Source: Sulfurisphaera ohwakuensis (GTDB lineage: Archaea > Thermoproteota > Thermoprotei_A > Sulfolobales > Sulfolobaceae). Taken from it: 64,000 nt of DNA. How positions within the stretch are numbered: position 1 is the stretch's first letter; every line of letters starts with the position of its first letter. The stretch covers positions 434,001 to 498,000 of the forward strand of contig NZ_CP045484.1 in assembly GCF_009729055.1 (NCBI RefSeq), written 5' to 3'. Both the position numbers and the translations under genes were made by a program. Below are positions 46,022 through 55,831 of this stretch, piece by piece. A model generated the notes under the pieces. That model ran no database searches, was not told where the DNA came from, and saw only the letters and a program-made list of their open reading frames with translations.

Positions 46022-46607
46022 TATAACAAATTATTATATTATCTTCATTCTTTATTTTATCACATTCTATTCTGCTTACTCCTATTAACCGGCTTAATTC
46101 CTTTCTTAATTCTGGCGTTATGTACAAAACCCTATATGCAGTTAGCATAAACCAGGGATCACGTTGATTTACAACAAGTAACGTGGGTTTAATATTTCTT
46201 AGCGAGCCTAATTCTTCGTCAAAATTTTTATTTGTTCCTACGACTCTGTATTCTTTAATTACTGTTTCTCCATCTACTCCACAGACAGATACTCCGTCAA
46301 CATAAATAGTAAGTAAAGCATTTTCCCTTAAGATAATCCTTGTATCTAAATTTTCAATTTCTATTTGATACTTACTAACATAATTTTCCCATCTTTTTAA
46401 TTTTCTTCCTCTTAATTTCCTGCTAAGAATAGAAGAGAAACTAAATGACTCTAAAACATCTTGTGGTGTTATTAATATATAATCTGGATCTCTAAATATC
46501 ATAGAACCCTTACATTCACTTTGTTTTATCTCTCCATCACAAATATAGGAGTATTCTGGTAATGGTGGAACAAGTAATTCTTCTACTCTTTTTGTAATTA
46601 ATCTCAC
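46014..46607 (-). CDS. Hypothetical protein
   Basis: 197 residues, mixed alpha/beta, with cysteines C23, C34, C110, C182 and C194 by eye. The middle has basic helices (SRKLRGRKLKRWENYVSKY) and a beta region (ALLTIYVDGVSVCGVDGETV). I do not recognise it. The GTG start is supported by a TATA-like AAATATAATACGG about 27 bp upstream. The 3' end overlaps a candidate C/D RNA. Confidence 0.55.
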   Translation of the reverse strand: MRLITKRVEELLVPPLPEYSYICDGEIKQSECKGSMIFRDPDYILITPQDVLESFSFSSILSRKLRGRKLKRWENYVSKYQIEIENLDTRIILRENALLTIYVDGVSVCGVDGETVIKEYRVVGTNKNFDEELGSLRNIKPTLLVVNQRDPWFMLTAYRVLYITPELRKELSRLIGVSRIECDKIKNEDNIIICYIR

Positions 46608-46783
46608 AATTATAATTGCATCGTATGCCGTATTATATTTTCTTATAGAAGCATAAAGAGTAACATACTTTGTTGATTTTTAATTTACTTTTTCTTTAAA
46701 TAGAGAAATAGAATTTCAATAGTAAGCTATACTTCTTAAATGTAGTTAAAAAATAGATTTATTGTGATAACTAGGGATACAAA

Positions 46784-46792
46784 CTTTATAAG
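46784..46792 (+). promoter_or_regulatory. TATA promoter of DUF3311-symporter operon
   Basis: CTTTATAAG gives a predicted RNA start near 46814, 10 nt before the ATG. Confidence 0.55.
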
Positions 46793-46823
46793 CAAAATAA
46801 GAATTTTTATTTTTTGATCAACT

Positions 46824-47012
46824 ATGAAACAAAAGTATTATATTGCAGTATTCATAGCCCTCATACTCGATATCGTACTCTACTCAGTATTCCCAGTGTA
46901 TAATATAGCAACTCCTAGTATTGGAGGACTTCCCTTCTTTTATGTATACCAAATAATAATGCTGGCTGTTACTGCGGTAATCTATTTGATAGTAGCGTTC
47001 ATAAAGGGGTGA
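46824..47012 (+). CDS. DUF3311 small membrane protein (symporter partner)
   Basis: 62 residues with two membrane helices (about 6-24 and 38-60) separated by a short polar loop ([16 protein letters not shown]), the DUF3311 layout. These proteins are usually encoded just before a sodium:solute symporter and are thought to be its small subunit. The stop lies 6 nt before the symporter ATG. Confidence 0.85.
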   Translation: MKQKYYIAVFIALILDIVLYSVFPVYNIATPSIGGLPFFYVYQIIMLAVTAVIYLIVAFIKG

Positions 47013-47018
47013 TAGAGG

Positions 47019-48593
47019 ATGAACAATTATAATTTAAATATAGATGGCATAACTGTCGTTGTATTTTTAATACTTTTTGCCCTCTTTACCTTCTTAGGAT
47101 TTTACGGAGCTAAATGGAGAAAGGGGGACTTAAATAAGCTTGATGAATGGGGGCTTGGAGGAAGAAGATTAGGATGGCTACTAATATGGTTCTTATTAGG
47201 AGCAGACCTATTTACAGCCTATACATTTATCGCAGTTCCTTCAGCATTCTTTGCTACTGGTTCATTATACTTCTTTGCTGTTCCTTATGTAGCTTGGGGA
47301 TTTGGAGTAGCAATGCTAACGATGCCAAAACTTTGGGCAGTAGCTAGAAATAAAGGCTATGTGACTGCTGCAGATTATGTAAAAGATAGATTCAATAGTA
47401 AAGGGCTAGCGATTGCTGTAGCGTTAACTGGTGCTGTAGCTGAATTACCATATATCGCATTACAGATTATAGGAATGCAAGCAGTTATTGCCATACTCTT
47501 TATAGGATTAGGAATTAGTAGTACAAAATTAAGCAGCGATCTAGCATTATTAATAGCATTTATAATACTAGCCGCATTTACCTTTGTTAGCGGTTTAAGA
47601 GGTGCAGCTCTAAGCGGAGTTTATAAGGACATACTAGTTTGGATTACGGTGTTAACTACAATTGGTGTAGTCTTGACTCATTATGGTAATTTCCAAGGGG
47701 CACTAACTATAGCCCACCAAGTATCGCCTAAAGTAAATTTCCTTGATTTACCACCTAAACTCTTCTTAGCTTATTGGAGCTTGGCATTAGGAAGCACTTT
47801 TGCCCTATATTTATATCCGCATGCTATAAACGGTTCATTATCCGCTGAAAGCAGAGAAAGATTAAAAATAGGTACGGCATTACTACCTCTATACGGAATA
47901 GGACTAGCATTAATTACGTTGTTTGGACTATTAATCTTCTTAGTACCAAACGCATTAAAAGTTGTATTAACTACTAAAAATGGCGCATTAACAGTTCCTT
48001 CTCTAATCGCTGCTACAACTCCAGACTGGTTTACTGGTTTAGCATTTACGGCAATATTTATTGGTGGTCTAGTTCCTGCTGCTATTATGGCTATAGGTGT
48101 TGCAAACTTGCTTACACGAAATGTAATTGGTGAGTTTACTAAACTCTCACCAACAAATGAAGCAAGGCTCGCTAAAATACTCTCAACAGTATTTAAGTTT
48201 ATAGCATTAGCTTTCGTGTTTATTGTTCCAGCAACATATGCTATACAACTTCAATTATTAGGAGGTATAATTGTGACCCAAACATTACCAGCAGTATTCC
48301 TTTCTCTATTTACTGATAAACTTGAGAAGAACTCCACTTTAGCTGGCTGGGCGTCAGGTGTAATAAGCGGTGTAGGATTGGTGGTTTATGTTAACTTAGT
48401 CCTAGAGCGTTATGGTTCACTAAAAACGTCATTATTTACTACACCATTAGGTCCTATATATATTGCTTTGATAGCTTTAGGAATCAACTTGCTGGTAACG
48501 TTAGTTGGTTCCTTAGTTGCATATGCTAGTGGTTGGAGACCCTACAAGAAGATAAGCGCAAAAGACTTTGAAGTAGAAGAAGTTGTAAAGTAA
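47019..48593 (+). CDS. Sodium:solute symporter (SSS family)
   Basis: A 524-residue transporter with about 13 membrane helices. It begins with a [26 protein letters not shown] cytoplasmic segment typical of SSS carriers and contains the core AADYVKDRF and [18 protein letters not shown] motifs. It likely imports an organic acid or amino acid with sodium or protons. GGTGAT overlapping the DUF3311 stop acts as ribosome site. No catabolic gene nearby names the substrate. Confidence 0.9.
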   Translation: MNNYNLNIDGITVVVFLILFALFTFLGFYGAKWRKGDLNKLDEWGLGGRRLGWLLIWFLLGADLFTAYTFIAVPSAFFATGSLYFFAVPYVAWGFGVAMLTMPKLWAVARNKGYVTAADYVKDRFNSKGLAIAVALTGAVAELPYIALQIIGMQAVIAILFIGLGISSTKLSSDLALLIAFIILAAFTFVSGLRGAALSGVYKDILVWITVLTTIGVVLTHYGNFQGALTIAHQVSPKVNFLDLPPKLFLAYWSLALGSTFALYLYPHAINGSLSAESRERLKIGTALLPLYGIGLALITLFGLLIFLVPNALKVVLTTKNGALTVPSLIAATTPDWFTGLAFTAIFIGGLVPAAIMAIGVANLLTRNVIGEFTKLSPTNEARLAKILSTVFKFIALAFVFIVPATYAIQLQLLGGIIVTQTLPAVFLSLFTDKLEKNSTLAGWASGVISGVGLVVYVNLVLERYGSLKTSLFTTPLGPIYIALIALGINLLVTLVGSLVAYASGWRPYKKISAKDFEVEEVVK

Positions 48594-48604
48594 GCAAAGG
48601 AATA

Positions 48605-48628
48605 AAATATTTTTCTCTTTACTTCTTT
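48605..48628. terminator. T-rich convergent terminator region
   Basis: After the symporter stop the plus strand reads ATATTTTTCTCTTTACTTCTTTTT, a T-rich tract typical of archaeal termination. The convergent winged-helix gene ends right beyond it. Confidence 0.45.
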
Positions 48629-49015
48629 TTACATATTATTGAAAATATCGAATAAAATTATATCTTCAAGCATCATCGTTTCTATTAAAGACAATGCAGC
48701 CATGAGAGGGATTAAATCTATATAATCTTCTGGTATCTCGCCTCCTCCCTGTATTATTTGTTGTAACTCATTAGCTTTGTTTTGCACTTTTTCGTAGGCT
48801 TTCTCAGCTTCCTCTAATCCAGTAGGAGTCAACTCATAAGCATCATGTTTTTTAATAAATCCCTTCTTCACTTTTCTAACTAATTTTTCATTTTCTAAAA
48901 CTCTTAAAGTCGCCTGAACATAATCTACCTCTTCTTTTATCTTATCGGCTATTTCTTCAGCAGTAGCACTTTTCTTGTCGAAAAGATAAGCTAATACTTT
49001 ATCTCTTAGATTCAT
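48629..49015 (-). CDS. Winged helix-turn-helix transcription regulator
   Basis: 128 residues. The first 75 form a winged helix: VLAYLFDKKSATAEEIADKIKEEVDYVQATLRVLENEKLVRKV, then the wing KKGFIKKHDAYELT. The C-terminal helices (PLMAALSLIETMMLEDII) probably dimerise. It may repress itself, because a perfect palindrome TCGTTAACGA lies between its TATA (ATTTTATATC near 49041) and its start codon. Target genes unknown; the neighbours are transporters. Confidence 0.8.
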   Translation of the reverse strand: MNLRDKVLAYLFDKKSATAEEIADKIKEEVDYVQATLRVLENEKLVRKVKKGFIKKHDAYELTPTGLEEAEKAYEKVQNKANELQQIIQGGGEIPEDYIDLIPLMAALSLIETMMLEDIILFDIFNNM

Positions 49016-49025
49016 AAAAAAATCT

Positions 49026-49035
49026 TCGTTAACGA
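49026..49035. promoter_or_regulatory. Perfect 10-bp palindrome at winged-helix gene promoter
   Basis: TCGTTAACGA sits 11-20 bp upstream of the ATG and downstream of the TATA. Such a site at the RNA start is where an archaeal repressor would block polymerase. Confidence 0.45.
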
Positions 49036-49046
49036 GATATAAAATC

Positions 49047-49982
49047 TTATCTTGATAACATTACGTAATTCTCCCCTTCTTTTATGATTTTGAGATCTTT
49101 TAATAAATCTGGCACCCTGGGTTTCTTTTCAGATACAAGTATAATTTCTTCAAAATTATCCTTTGCCAAAGAAAGGATTTTGTTTATAAATTCTTCATTA
49201 TATATTGCTTGAAGAGCTTCGAATTTGTAATAATTCCCCTCTTCAAAATAATCTTTGAAATATTCTCTCCAAATATCAATAATTTTTCCATCCCTCTTAG
49301 CTGGAGATGAGAATAAGGGAATTACTGCAGTTCTTCCTTTCAAATTATTTGTAAAATTCAAAATTTTGAAGTAATCGTCTACAACATCGAAGAATTTTTT
49401 CATATAATATGTAGCAACTTCTACGACATACACTTTATCTTTATCATACTTTGCATGGAATTCACTGTATATTTGATTATAAGCCTCAATTATCTCATCT
49501 CTCTTGTTACGTATTACGTCGTAATACTTTGCATTAGGAATTCTAATACTCATACCTATAACTACTACGTCGTCTTTGTTAATATCTAAACTAGGCTTTA
49601 GGTCTGCTAATGGTTCAGCGCCTATTCCGTAAATTACACCTTCTCCATATTCTGTGGTAGAATAAAATACTATTCTGTAATGATCTAGGAAAACAGCGTT
49701 AGGATACCATTGTTTATATTCTTCGTACCCTTCATTTTTTATTTCCTCAATTGCTTCATAAATTTTATCGAACGCATCTTCATAGTTATTAAATTTTCCA
49801 TTTAGTTCTCCATAAGGAATAAATATTGGTTCTCCTACTCGTGGTGTCAAATATTTTAATCCATAATATTTAGCAATATCATGTAGGTTCACATCCATAA
49901 CGGTTTTCAGTGTCACTCTCATTTTTTCAGGTAAATGATCTATATGATATATTTTCTCTTTTCCTCGTCTTAAAATTGGCAT
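49047..49982 (-). CDS. Hypothetical protein
   Basis: 311 residues, soluble, alpha/beta, Tyr-rich. Parts that stand out are DDVVVIGMSIRIPNAKYYDVIRNKRDEII and KDKVYVVEVATYYMKKFFDVVDDYFKIL, looking like alternating strands and helices. No motif I can tie to a family or reaction. The ATG is leaderless by TATA spacing (ATTTTTATAATTTG near 50007), sharing the TATA region with the divergent antiporter gene. The winged-helix gene follows 31 nt downstream, probably co-transcribed. Confidence 0.6.
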   Translation of the reverse strand: MPILRRGKEKIYHIDHLPEKMRVTLKTVMDVNLHDIAKYYGLKYLTPRVGEPIFIPYGELNGKFNNYEDAFDKIYEAIEEIKNEGYEEYKQWYPNAVFLDHYRIVFYSTTEYGEGVIYGIGAEPLADLKPSLDINKDDVVVIGMSIRIPNAKYYDVIRNKRDEIIEAYNQIYSEFHAKYDKDKVYVVEVATYYMKKFFDVVDDYFKILNFTNNLKGRTAVIPLFSSPAKRDGKIIDIWREYFKDYFEEGNYYKFEALQAIYNEEFINKILSLAKDNFEEIILVSEKKPRVPDLLKDLKIIKEGENYVMLSR

Positions 49983-49997
49983 TAGGTATATGTAACA

Positions 49998-50012
49998 AAT
50001 TATAAAAATAAA
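49998..50012. promoter_or_regulatory. Shared bidirectional TATA region
   Basis: CAAATTATAAAAATAAA can serve both the minus-strand gene starting at 49982 and the antiporter at 50032; both start codons lie about 25-27 bp from its centre. Confidence 0.45.
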
Positions 50013-50031
50013 ATTACGCTATTTGAATCAT

Positions 50032-51231
50032 GTGAATACAAATGATATAGTAATTTTGACACTCCTTGAACTTTCTATTTTACTTACAGCCTCTCAAACA
50101 GTTAGATTACTGACACAAAGATATTATTTACCATCGATCTTCGCTGAGTTGATAGTTGGTATAATTCTTAGTCCCTATGCTATAGGTGGGATTATAAATG
50201 GAATATTTAAGGTAAATCTATTTGATATAAATTCCTATTTGACATTATTTGCTAACTTCTCAGTTATTTTGCTAATTTTTGCCGCGGGTTTGTCACATGG
50301 TTATAAAAATTTGAAATCTTCTGGGTTTCTCGGTTTTCTAGCAGCAACATTCGGTGCAGTTATACCAACGATTTTAGTTTATTTTACCTTTAGTGTAATT
50401 TATCCTTCCCAAGTTTCTGCATTAATGGGTGCTGCTAGTGCTGCTACAAGCTTAGCCGCTACTTCGTCAATAATAGAAGATTTCAAATTATATAGAAGAA
50501 ATTTCGCTAGAATAGTTATATCAGCGGCAGCAATAGATGATGTAGTCTCCTTAATAATTCTGTCTGTTGTACTAGAAATATTAAGTATAAAAATTCTATC
50601 ATTCGTAACTATTTTCTATAATATTTCATTAACTATAATTTCCTGGGTAATAATTCTATTTCTATCAGTAATCATAATTCCACGAATTTTAAAATACATA
50701 AGAGATGACCTAGTTAACGATGTATCTTTAGTTATCCTCTTTTTGGTCGTTTTCTTAATGATTTTACTGGGATTTGAACCAATTATAGCTGCTTTTATAG
50801 TTGGTATAGCTATAGCTGAAAGCGTCAAATCATCAAGAATAACGTCTTTCACTTCTTCCCTTTTAGCAATTTTCGGTCCAGTATTCTTTATTTATGTTGG
50901 AATGGAAACACCAATATCTATATTTATAAACGTTGGTGACGTACTATTAGGTCTTCTTATGACATTTCTAGCGATAATAGGTAAAATCGCAGGCATATTT
51001 CCTTTCGCCTTTCTTTATACGAAGGATCTTAAGGAGTCGTTTCTAGCGTCTGTAGGTATGTTACCAAGAGGAGAAGTAGGATTAATTATCGCCACATTAG
51101 GTTTATCTTCTGCAATACTTGACGTCAATCAATTCTCTCAAGTTGTAATCATGGCTTTACTTACTACATTAATAGGCGGTTCACTTTTCTCTTATCTTGT
51201 GAGAAAATGGATTTTAGAGCGTTCAGCTTAA
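50032..51231 (+). CDS. Cation:proton antiporter (CPA2 / Kef-NapA type)
   Basis: About 399 residues with 12-13 membrane helices. The RYYLPSIFAELIVGIILSPYAIGG start, the GAASAATSLAATSSIIEDF discontinuous helix and the AIDDVVSLIILS motif with its paired acidic residues are the CPA2 core. GMLPRGEVGLIIATLG is the usual late motif. It exchanges Na+ or K+ for protons. GTG 50032 is preferred over TTG 50023 because of the TATA spacing. Confidence 0.9.
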   Translation: MNTNDIVILTLLELSILLTASQTVRLLTQRYYLPSIFAELIVGIILSPYAIGGIINGIFKVNLFDINSYLTLFANFSVILLIFAAGLSHGYKNLKSSGFLGFLAATFGAVIPTILVYFTFSVIYPSQVSALMGAASAATSLAATSSIIEDFKLYRRNFARIVISAAAIDDVVSLIILSVVLEILSIKILSFVTIFYNISLTIISWVIILFLSVIIIPRILKYIRDDLVNDVSLVILFLVVFLMILLGFEPIIAAFIVGIAIAESVKSSRITSFTSSLLAIFGPVFFIYVGMETPISIFINVGDVLLGLLMTFLAIIGKIAGIFPFAFLYTKDLKESFLASVGMLPRGEVGLIIATLGLSSAILDVNQFSQVVIMALLTTLIGGSLFSYLVRKWILERSA

Positions 51232-51271
51232 AGGAATTTCTTCACCACTCAGTTACGGTCGCACACATCAC
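51223..51271 (-). ncRNA. Box C/D guide sRNA targeting conserved 16S rRNA
   Basis: Minus strand: C box GTGATGT (51271-51265), guide GTGCGACCGTAA (51264-51253), D' CTGA (51252-51249), C' GTGGTGA (51248-51242), guide AGAAATTCCTTTAAG (51241-51227), D CTGA (51226-51223). The second guide pairs over 12 bases with CUUAAAGGAAUU, present in essentially all archaeal 16S rRNAs; the predicted methylated base is the A at position 5 of that match. A TATA (CTTTTATAGTC, 51301-51291) lies about 26 bp before the C box, so the gene has its own promoter. Confidence 0.92.
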
Positions 51272-51290
51272 TAAGTTTTAATATGTACCA

Positions 51291-51301
51291 GACTATAAAA
51301 G
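51291..51301 (-). promoter_or_regulatory. TATA promoter of the box C/D sRNA
   Basis: CTTTTATAGTC on the minus strand; predicted RNA start at about 51270, matching the C box. Confidence 0.6.
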
Positions 51302-51305
51302 AATA

Positions 51306-53057
51306 ATGATCGCATGCACAAGGGACTGTTATGATACTTGTATATTTGATTCTAATTATAAACCTTTGAACATTTTTCCGATAAATGGTTTTACTTGTTC
51401 TAGGGGAATTACTGATTTAAAAAGAAATGAAATTAACAGAGTGGACTCAGCCTACATTGAAGGTAAACCGGTTTCCATAGATGAAGCAGTGAAGTACGTA
51501 GTAAAAAAGATAAAAGAAATTAAAAGGGAAGAAATTCTTCATGTTGACTATGATGGAAATCAAGGGCTATTAACATGGTATTATCCAGCAAGATTTTGGA
51601 ATGCAATTGGCTCAGCATCTACTGATTATTCAATTTGCTCTGCTGAAGGTCACGAAGCTATTAAGCTCCATTATGGTACTTCTTTTGGTGCGTTACCAGA
51701 AGATTTTGCTAAGTATAATGCTGTAGTCTTTTGGGGATCAGAAGCTATTTTCTCTTTTATTCATGGATGGAGAATTCTGTCTAAGAAGTACAAGATAACA
51801 ATTGATGTAAGAATGAGCGAAACTGCAAAAAGAAGTGAAAAGGCATATATTATAAATCCAGGTTCGGACGCATTTTTAGCAATTGGAATTATTAAAACGT
51901 TATTTTATGAAGGTCTTTATGATTCTTCATTAATTGACGATATAGAAACCCTTAAGAATTATGTAAATTCTTATGATTTCTCTTTAATAGAAGAAGTTAC
52001 TGGTTTATCTCAGGAAGAAATTGAAGAGTTAGCTGAACTTTATTACTATTACAAACCCTTAACAATAATTGGTTTCGCTTTAGGAAGAACATATAATGGT
52101 GGTGATGCTATCTCATTAATTTCTTTGATTCCCGCTTTATTGGGCATGAAGAGAGGCTTCTTCTACTCAAACAGTCAAGGATGGGGAATAGACTTTTCTT
52201 ATCTCCGTGGTCTACATATAGCAAAACCTAGCAGGATTATAGGTATGGCTGAAGTAGGGAAAGAGGTCGAAAAAGGTAATATAAAGCTTCTATTTAATTG
52301 GAATTCCAATCCTATTCATTCTTTGCCAGGAAGTGATAAAATAAAAGAAGCTGTAGAAGAAGGAAAGCTATTTTTAGTTTCTCATGATCCTTTTTGGAAT
52401 GAGACAACAAAAATAGCAAATGTTGTTATTCCAGCACCAACTTTTTTAGAAAAGTATGATGTAGTATATAGTTATTGGCATAACTATCTTGTTTACAACG
52501 AGCCTATTAGACCACAAAGAGGGATTACTGAAGTTGAATTAATGAAAAAACTTGCCAAAGAATACGGTATTATTTCCCATCCTCTCATTGAGGAAAACGA
52601 ATGGAGTGCTGTAAATAACGCAATAAGAGGTACTGGGGTTTCTTTACAAGAATTAAAAGACAAGAAGATAGTTAAAATGAATAAGACTATTGAAGTTAAC
52701 AAAGTTAAAGTCGAGCCTTTACCCAAACTAACTTCTCCTCCTAAGGGAATTTACTTGGTCTTCTCTTCACATCCTAATCATACAAACTCCCAGTTTAAGG
52801 AAATATATTCTCAGATGCCTATAGCATATAATAATCAATTTGATGGTATAGGTTACCTAGAAAATTCTAATGGTAAAGTTAAGGTACTTCTGAAAAGAGA
52901 TGAGAACATACCTAACAACGTAGTTTTCATGTTTAAGAGCTCCCTAATTGGATTAGATGATAAGCCAGTCAACTCACTTATTGGTAGTGAAAAAGGAAAA
53001 TACGGAGGAACTCCATTACTTAACGGGTATACTGTTAATATTAGATTAATAAAATAA
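51306..53057 (+). CDS. Molybdopterin oxidoreductase (DMSO reductase family)
   Basis: 583 residues. An N-terminal 4Fe-4S site is formed by C4, C8, C12 and C31. The likely Mo/W ligand is C111 in [23 protein letters not shown] and the [24 protein letters not shown] block are usual in this family. No twin-arginine signal is visible, so it is probably cytoplasmic. The substrate (formate, polysulfide, other) is unknown and no partner subunit lies next to it. A TATA (AAGTTTTAATATG) fits a leaderless ATG. Confidence 0.9.
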   Translation: MIACTRDCYDTCIFDSNYKPLNIFPINGFTCSRGITDLKRNEINRVDSAYIEGKPVSIDEAVKYVVKKIKEIKREEILHVDYDGNQGLLTWYYPARFWNAIGSASTDYSICSAEGHEAIKLHYGTSFGALPEDFAKYNAVVFWGSEAIFSFIHGWRILSKKYKITIDVRMSETAKRSEKAYIINPGSDAFLAIGIIKTLFYEGLYDSSLIDDIETLKNYVNSYDFSLIEEVTGLSQEEIEELAELYYYYKPLTIIGFALGRTYNGGDAISLISLIPALLGMKRGFFYSNSQGWGIDFSYLRGLHIAKPSRIIGMAEVGKEVEKGNIKLLFNWNSNPIHSLPGSDKIKEAVEEGKLFLVSHDPFWNETTKIANVVIPAPTFLEKYDVVYSYWHNYLVYNEPIRPQRGITEVELMKKLAKEYGIISHPLIEENEWSAVNNAIRGTGVSLQELKDKKIVKMNKTIEVNKVKVEPLPKLTSPPKGIYLVFSSHPNHTNSQFKEIYSQMPIAYNNQFDGIGYLENSNGKVKVLLKRDENIPNNVVFMFKSSLIGLDDKPVNSLIGSEKGKYGGTPLLNGYTVNIRLIK

Positions 53058-53145
53058 ATGTTATACTATTGAATAACTATTATATTGTAATACCACAAAT
53101 AAAAGCATAATCTTAATTAATTACTGTAGTCAGACATAATCTTGA

Positions 53146-53346
<201 letters not shown>

Positions 53347-53348
53347 AA

Positions 53349-54914
53349 CTAAATTATTTTTTGTTCGCCCTCTCCTTCCGCTTTTTCTTCTCTAAATACG
53401 CACTTAAACAATTTTCCTTCTCCAATAAGCCTTATCCTATGCCCAGGATTATTCCCAGCTCTTAGCTTAATTTCCTTTAATCTTCCCTCTCTAGATATAG
53501 TAAGAAGAACTTCTTCCTTAACTTCTATTTGCTTTTTAATTCTGTCCACGGCTATTATTTCGTCTCCTATATTTAATCCGGCTAAGTCAGCAGGAGAGTT
53601 ATCTTCAATAAATGTAATAACGTTATTCTCTACCTTTATACCATAGTAGGGTTTATCTTTATCGGTAAATATTATTTTCATATAACGGCCTAGGTACTCG
53701 AAAATTGGCGGATTTCTTTTATATACTAATTCGTCTAAGTTTTCAAACCCTAAGCTCTCAGCAATTCTCTTTACATCAGCGTAAGTATATTTGCTTATTT
53801 TATATAATTCTCTGAAGAAATCTATTATACTCTTTTTACACTCATTATTTTCCCTTATAGCGAAGTCCATTAAAAGTCCTAAAATAAATCCTGCATCGTA
53901 ATAGGAAATGCCGATATTAGGGTAATTTTCATCCTTTTTGTAGAGTTTAATCCAGGTTAACTTAGATGATTCTGCAATACTCATTCTCTTAAATCCTGGG
54001 AAAGTGAGATTTTGAAGAATATTTGCGGCAGCTTTCATTGCGTCAGTAGCGTTTAGAACTCCACTTTCTATTAAAGATAAGAAGGCTATGTAGTCAGTTA
54101 AACCTTCAGCAACCCAAAGTAATTCAGTATAACTTTCATGTTCATAGTCTATCTTTAAATCCTTCGGTTTAATTCTCTTTATATTCCATCTGTGAAAGTA
54201 CTCATGAGCAAACAGCCATATTAGGTCTTTTCTATCCCAAGTAGTAACTATCGCAGAAGAATCTTTGTGTTCTATCCCTCCTAGGTTTTTATCACTTCTT
54301 CTAAAAAAGAAAATATAGTTTGGTAAAGAGTCTGGAAGATAAGAATCTAGTATATATATAACGCGTTTTAGCTTTTCCACTTCTGGAAAATCATCTATTG
54401 TTGAAATTGAATGTTTTTCGTCAATCTTAATTAGTCTTAGATGTGGTGATGCTTGGATAGGCGAATCAGCAAATTCTTCATAGTTATCTCCGCAATACCA
54501 TTCACCCTCCTTTCTCAAAGTTGTATGAATAGACCAGTCAACATTAATTTTTACACAATATTTTTCATTTAGATCTTGGAATGGGAATAAGGATACTGGA
54601 TTTATGAAAAGATAATCTGAGAGTGAAATAACCTCTCGTTGATCCTTTGAATTGGCGTAATAAATGTATTTGAATTTTCCGTTTATCCAGAACTTATTTT
54701 TAGAAACCTGAGAACTATAGTCATAAAATATCACGTTCCTTTCTTGATCTCTAATAAAATATGAACCTGGAACCCATGTTGGAAAAGTTATTATTCCTTC
54801 TCTACCTTCCCCTTCAACTTCAATATATCTATTTCTCGGTGTTACAATAAACCTCATCTGGTATACTCTGACAATTTCAGAAGCTTTAATGTTTATCCAT
54901 AATAGATATTGCAA
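53349..54914 (-). CDS. M61 family peptidase with PDZ domain
   Basis: 521 residues. An N-terminal beta domain (TFPTWVPGSYFIRDQERNV) is typical for M61 glycyl aminopeptidases. The zinc site is HEYFHRW, with the later ligand in WVAEGLTDYIAF. The C-terminal PDZ domain reads FIEDNSPADLAGLNIGDEIIAVD. The start at TTG 54914 is uncertain; ATG 54857 would cut into the first strand. It ends 2 bp after the convergent Sul7d gene. Confidence 0.9.
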   Translation of the reverse strand: MQYLLWINIKASEIVRVYQMRFIVTPRNRYIEVEGEGREGIITFPTWVPGSYFIRDQERNVIFYDYSSQVSKNKFWINGKFKYIYYANSKDQREVISLSDYLFINPVSLFPFQDLNEKYCVKINVDWSIHTTLRKEGEWYCGDNYEEFADSPIQASPHLRLIKIDEKHSISTIDDFPEVEKLKRVIYILDSYLPDSLPNYIFFFRRSDKNLGGIEHKDSSAIVTTWDRKDLIWLFAHEYFHRWNIKRIKPKDLKIDYEHESYTELLWVAEGLTDYIAFLSLIESGVLNATDAMKAAANILQNLTFPGFKRMSIAESSKLTWIKLYKKDENYPNIGISYYDAGFILGLLMDFAIRENNECKKSIIDFFRELYKISKYTYADVKRIAESLGFENLDELVYKRNPPIFEYLGRYMKIIFTDKDKPYYGIKVENNVITFIEDNSPADLAGLNIGDEIIAVDRIKKQIEVKEEVLLTISREGRLKEIKLRAGNNPGHRIRLIGEGKLFKCVFREEKAEGEGEQKII

Positions 54915-55013
54915 GCCATGTCTGGAGATATGCTCGTACTAAACAGTAGTGCTAGTTATAAAACTCAGAGGTTTAGTGAGCTAAAATCTCGCTTTTATTA
55001 GTATAAAGACAAT

Positions 55014-55523
55014 GTGGCTTTAGTTTATAATTTCGCTTTCTTAAATTTACTCGTGGAGGAACTAATTAAAAGAGCTAAAGAGAAAGGTATTGACGTAGAA
55101 GATTTACTAATCAGAGAAATATCAAAAGAAGATCCACAAGAAGGGATTAAATTAAGACTAGAAATTGCCGAAAAATATATGAATGAAGCATACGAATATT
55201 TGAAGAAAGGTGATCCTGTTCAAGCATCTGAGAAAGCTTATAAGGTTGCCGAGGAGATTGTAAAAGCTTTAGCCGAGAAATTTAATACTGAAGAGTATAA
55301 ACAAGCTATGGTTGAAGGAAGATGGTACACATATTTACTTGCAAGTACTACTAACGATCTGTCAAAAAGATTAGGTGATTGGGTTGCTGATGGGTGGAAC
55401 GCTGGTTATGTCTTACATGTCTGGGGATTTCATGAAGGCAAATTAAGTGTTAATAAAATTACCGTAAATATGGAGAAAGTGAAGAAAATGTTAGAAAATG
55501 CAAAAAGTGTATTAATGTCTTGA
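55014..55523 (+). CDS. PaREP1 family protein
   Basis: 169 residues, helical, with the PaREP1 core EKYMNEAYEYLKKGDPVQASEKAYKVAEEIVKALAEKF. The family is expanded in thermophilic Crenarchaeota and related to HEPN folds; function unsettled. The GTG start follows a TATA-like GCTTTTATTAG by about 25 bp. Another PaREP1-like gene lies at 62622-63065. Confidence 0.85.
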   Translation: MALVYNFAFLNLLVEELIKRAKEKGIDVEDLLIREISKEDPQEGIKLRLEIAEKYMNEAYEYLKKGDPVQASEKAYKVAEEIVKALAEKFNTEEYKQAMVEGRWYTYLLASTTNDLSKRLGDWVADGWNAGYVLHVWGFHEGKLSVNKITVNMEKVKKMLENAKSVLMS

Positions 55524-55831
55524 TTTAGAGAATGGTTAACAAGGTAATAAATTTCATGAGGTTTTGAAATAGAAATATAGTAAATCAGGTTATTTAGGTC
55601 TATATTTGTGAGGCTCTATAAACTATTACCTTTCAAATCTCATAAATAGAAAATCTTCTTTAAAAAATTATTTAGATAAATATATTATGGATCACATAGC
55701 TGTCTGTGTCATCTCTTATTTATTATAACTAAATATATCTAAGTGTGGACAACAATTTTGTTAATTTAGTATAAATTATAAAAAATATAAAAATTATTAA
55801 CTTAATTTGAATTATAATTCCTCATTTACTA
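55524..55831. other. 308-bp AT-rich intergenic region
   Basis: No open frame with coding character, no C/D or tRNA pattern. The last 100 bases before the surface-protein stop are nearly all A/T, which suits termination of the convergent transcripts. I see nothing further in it. Confidence 0.4.

Noticed and set aside
46608-46823. 216-bp gap before the DUF3311 gene
   Set aside because: Only promoter elements seen; no RNA or ORF support.
55524-55831. Search for an RNA gene or small protein
   Set aside because: Only weak matches between short segments; no boxes, no stable G/C stem and no frame with coding bias.
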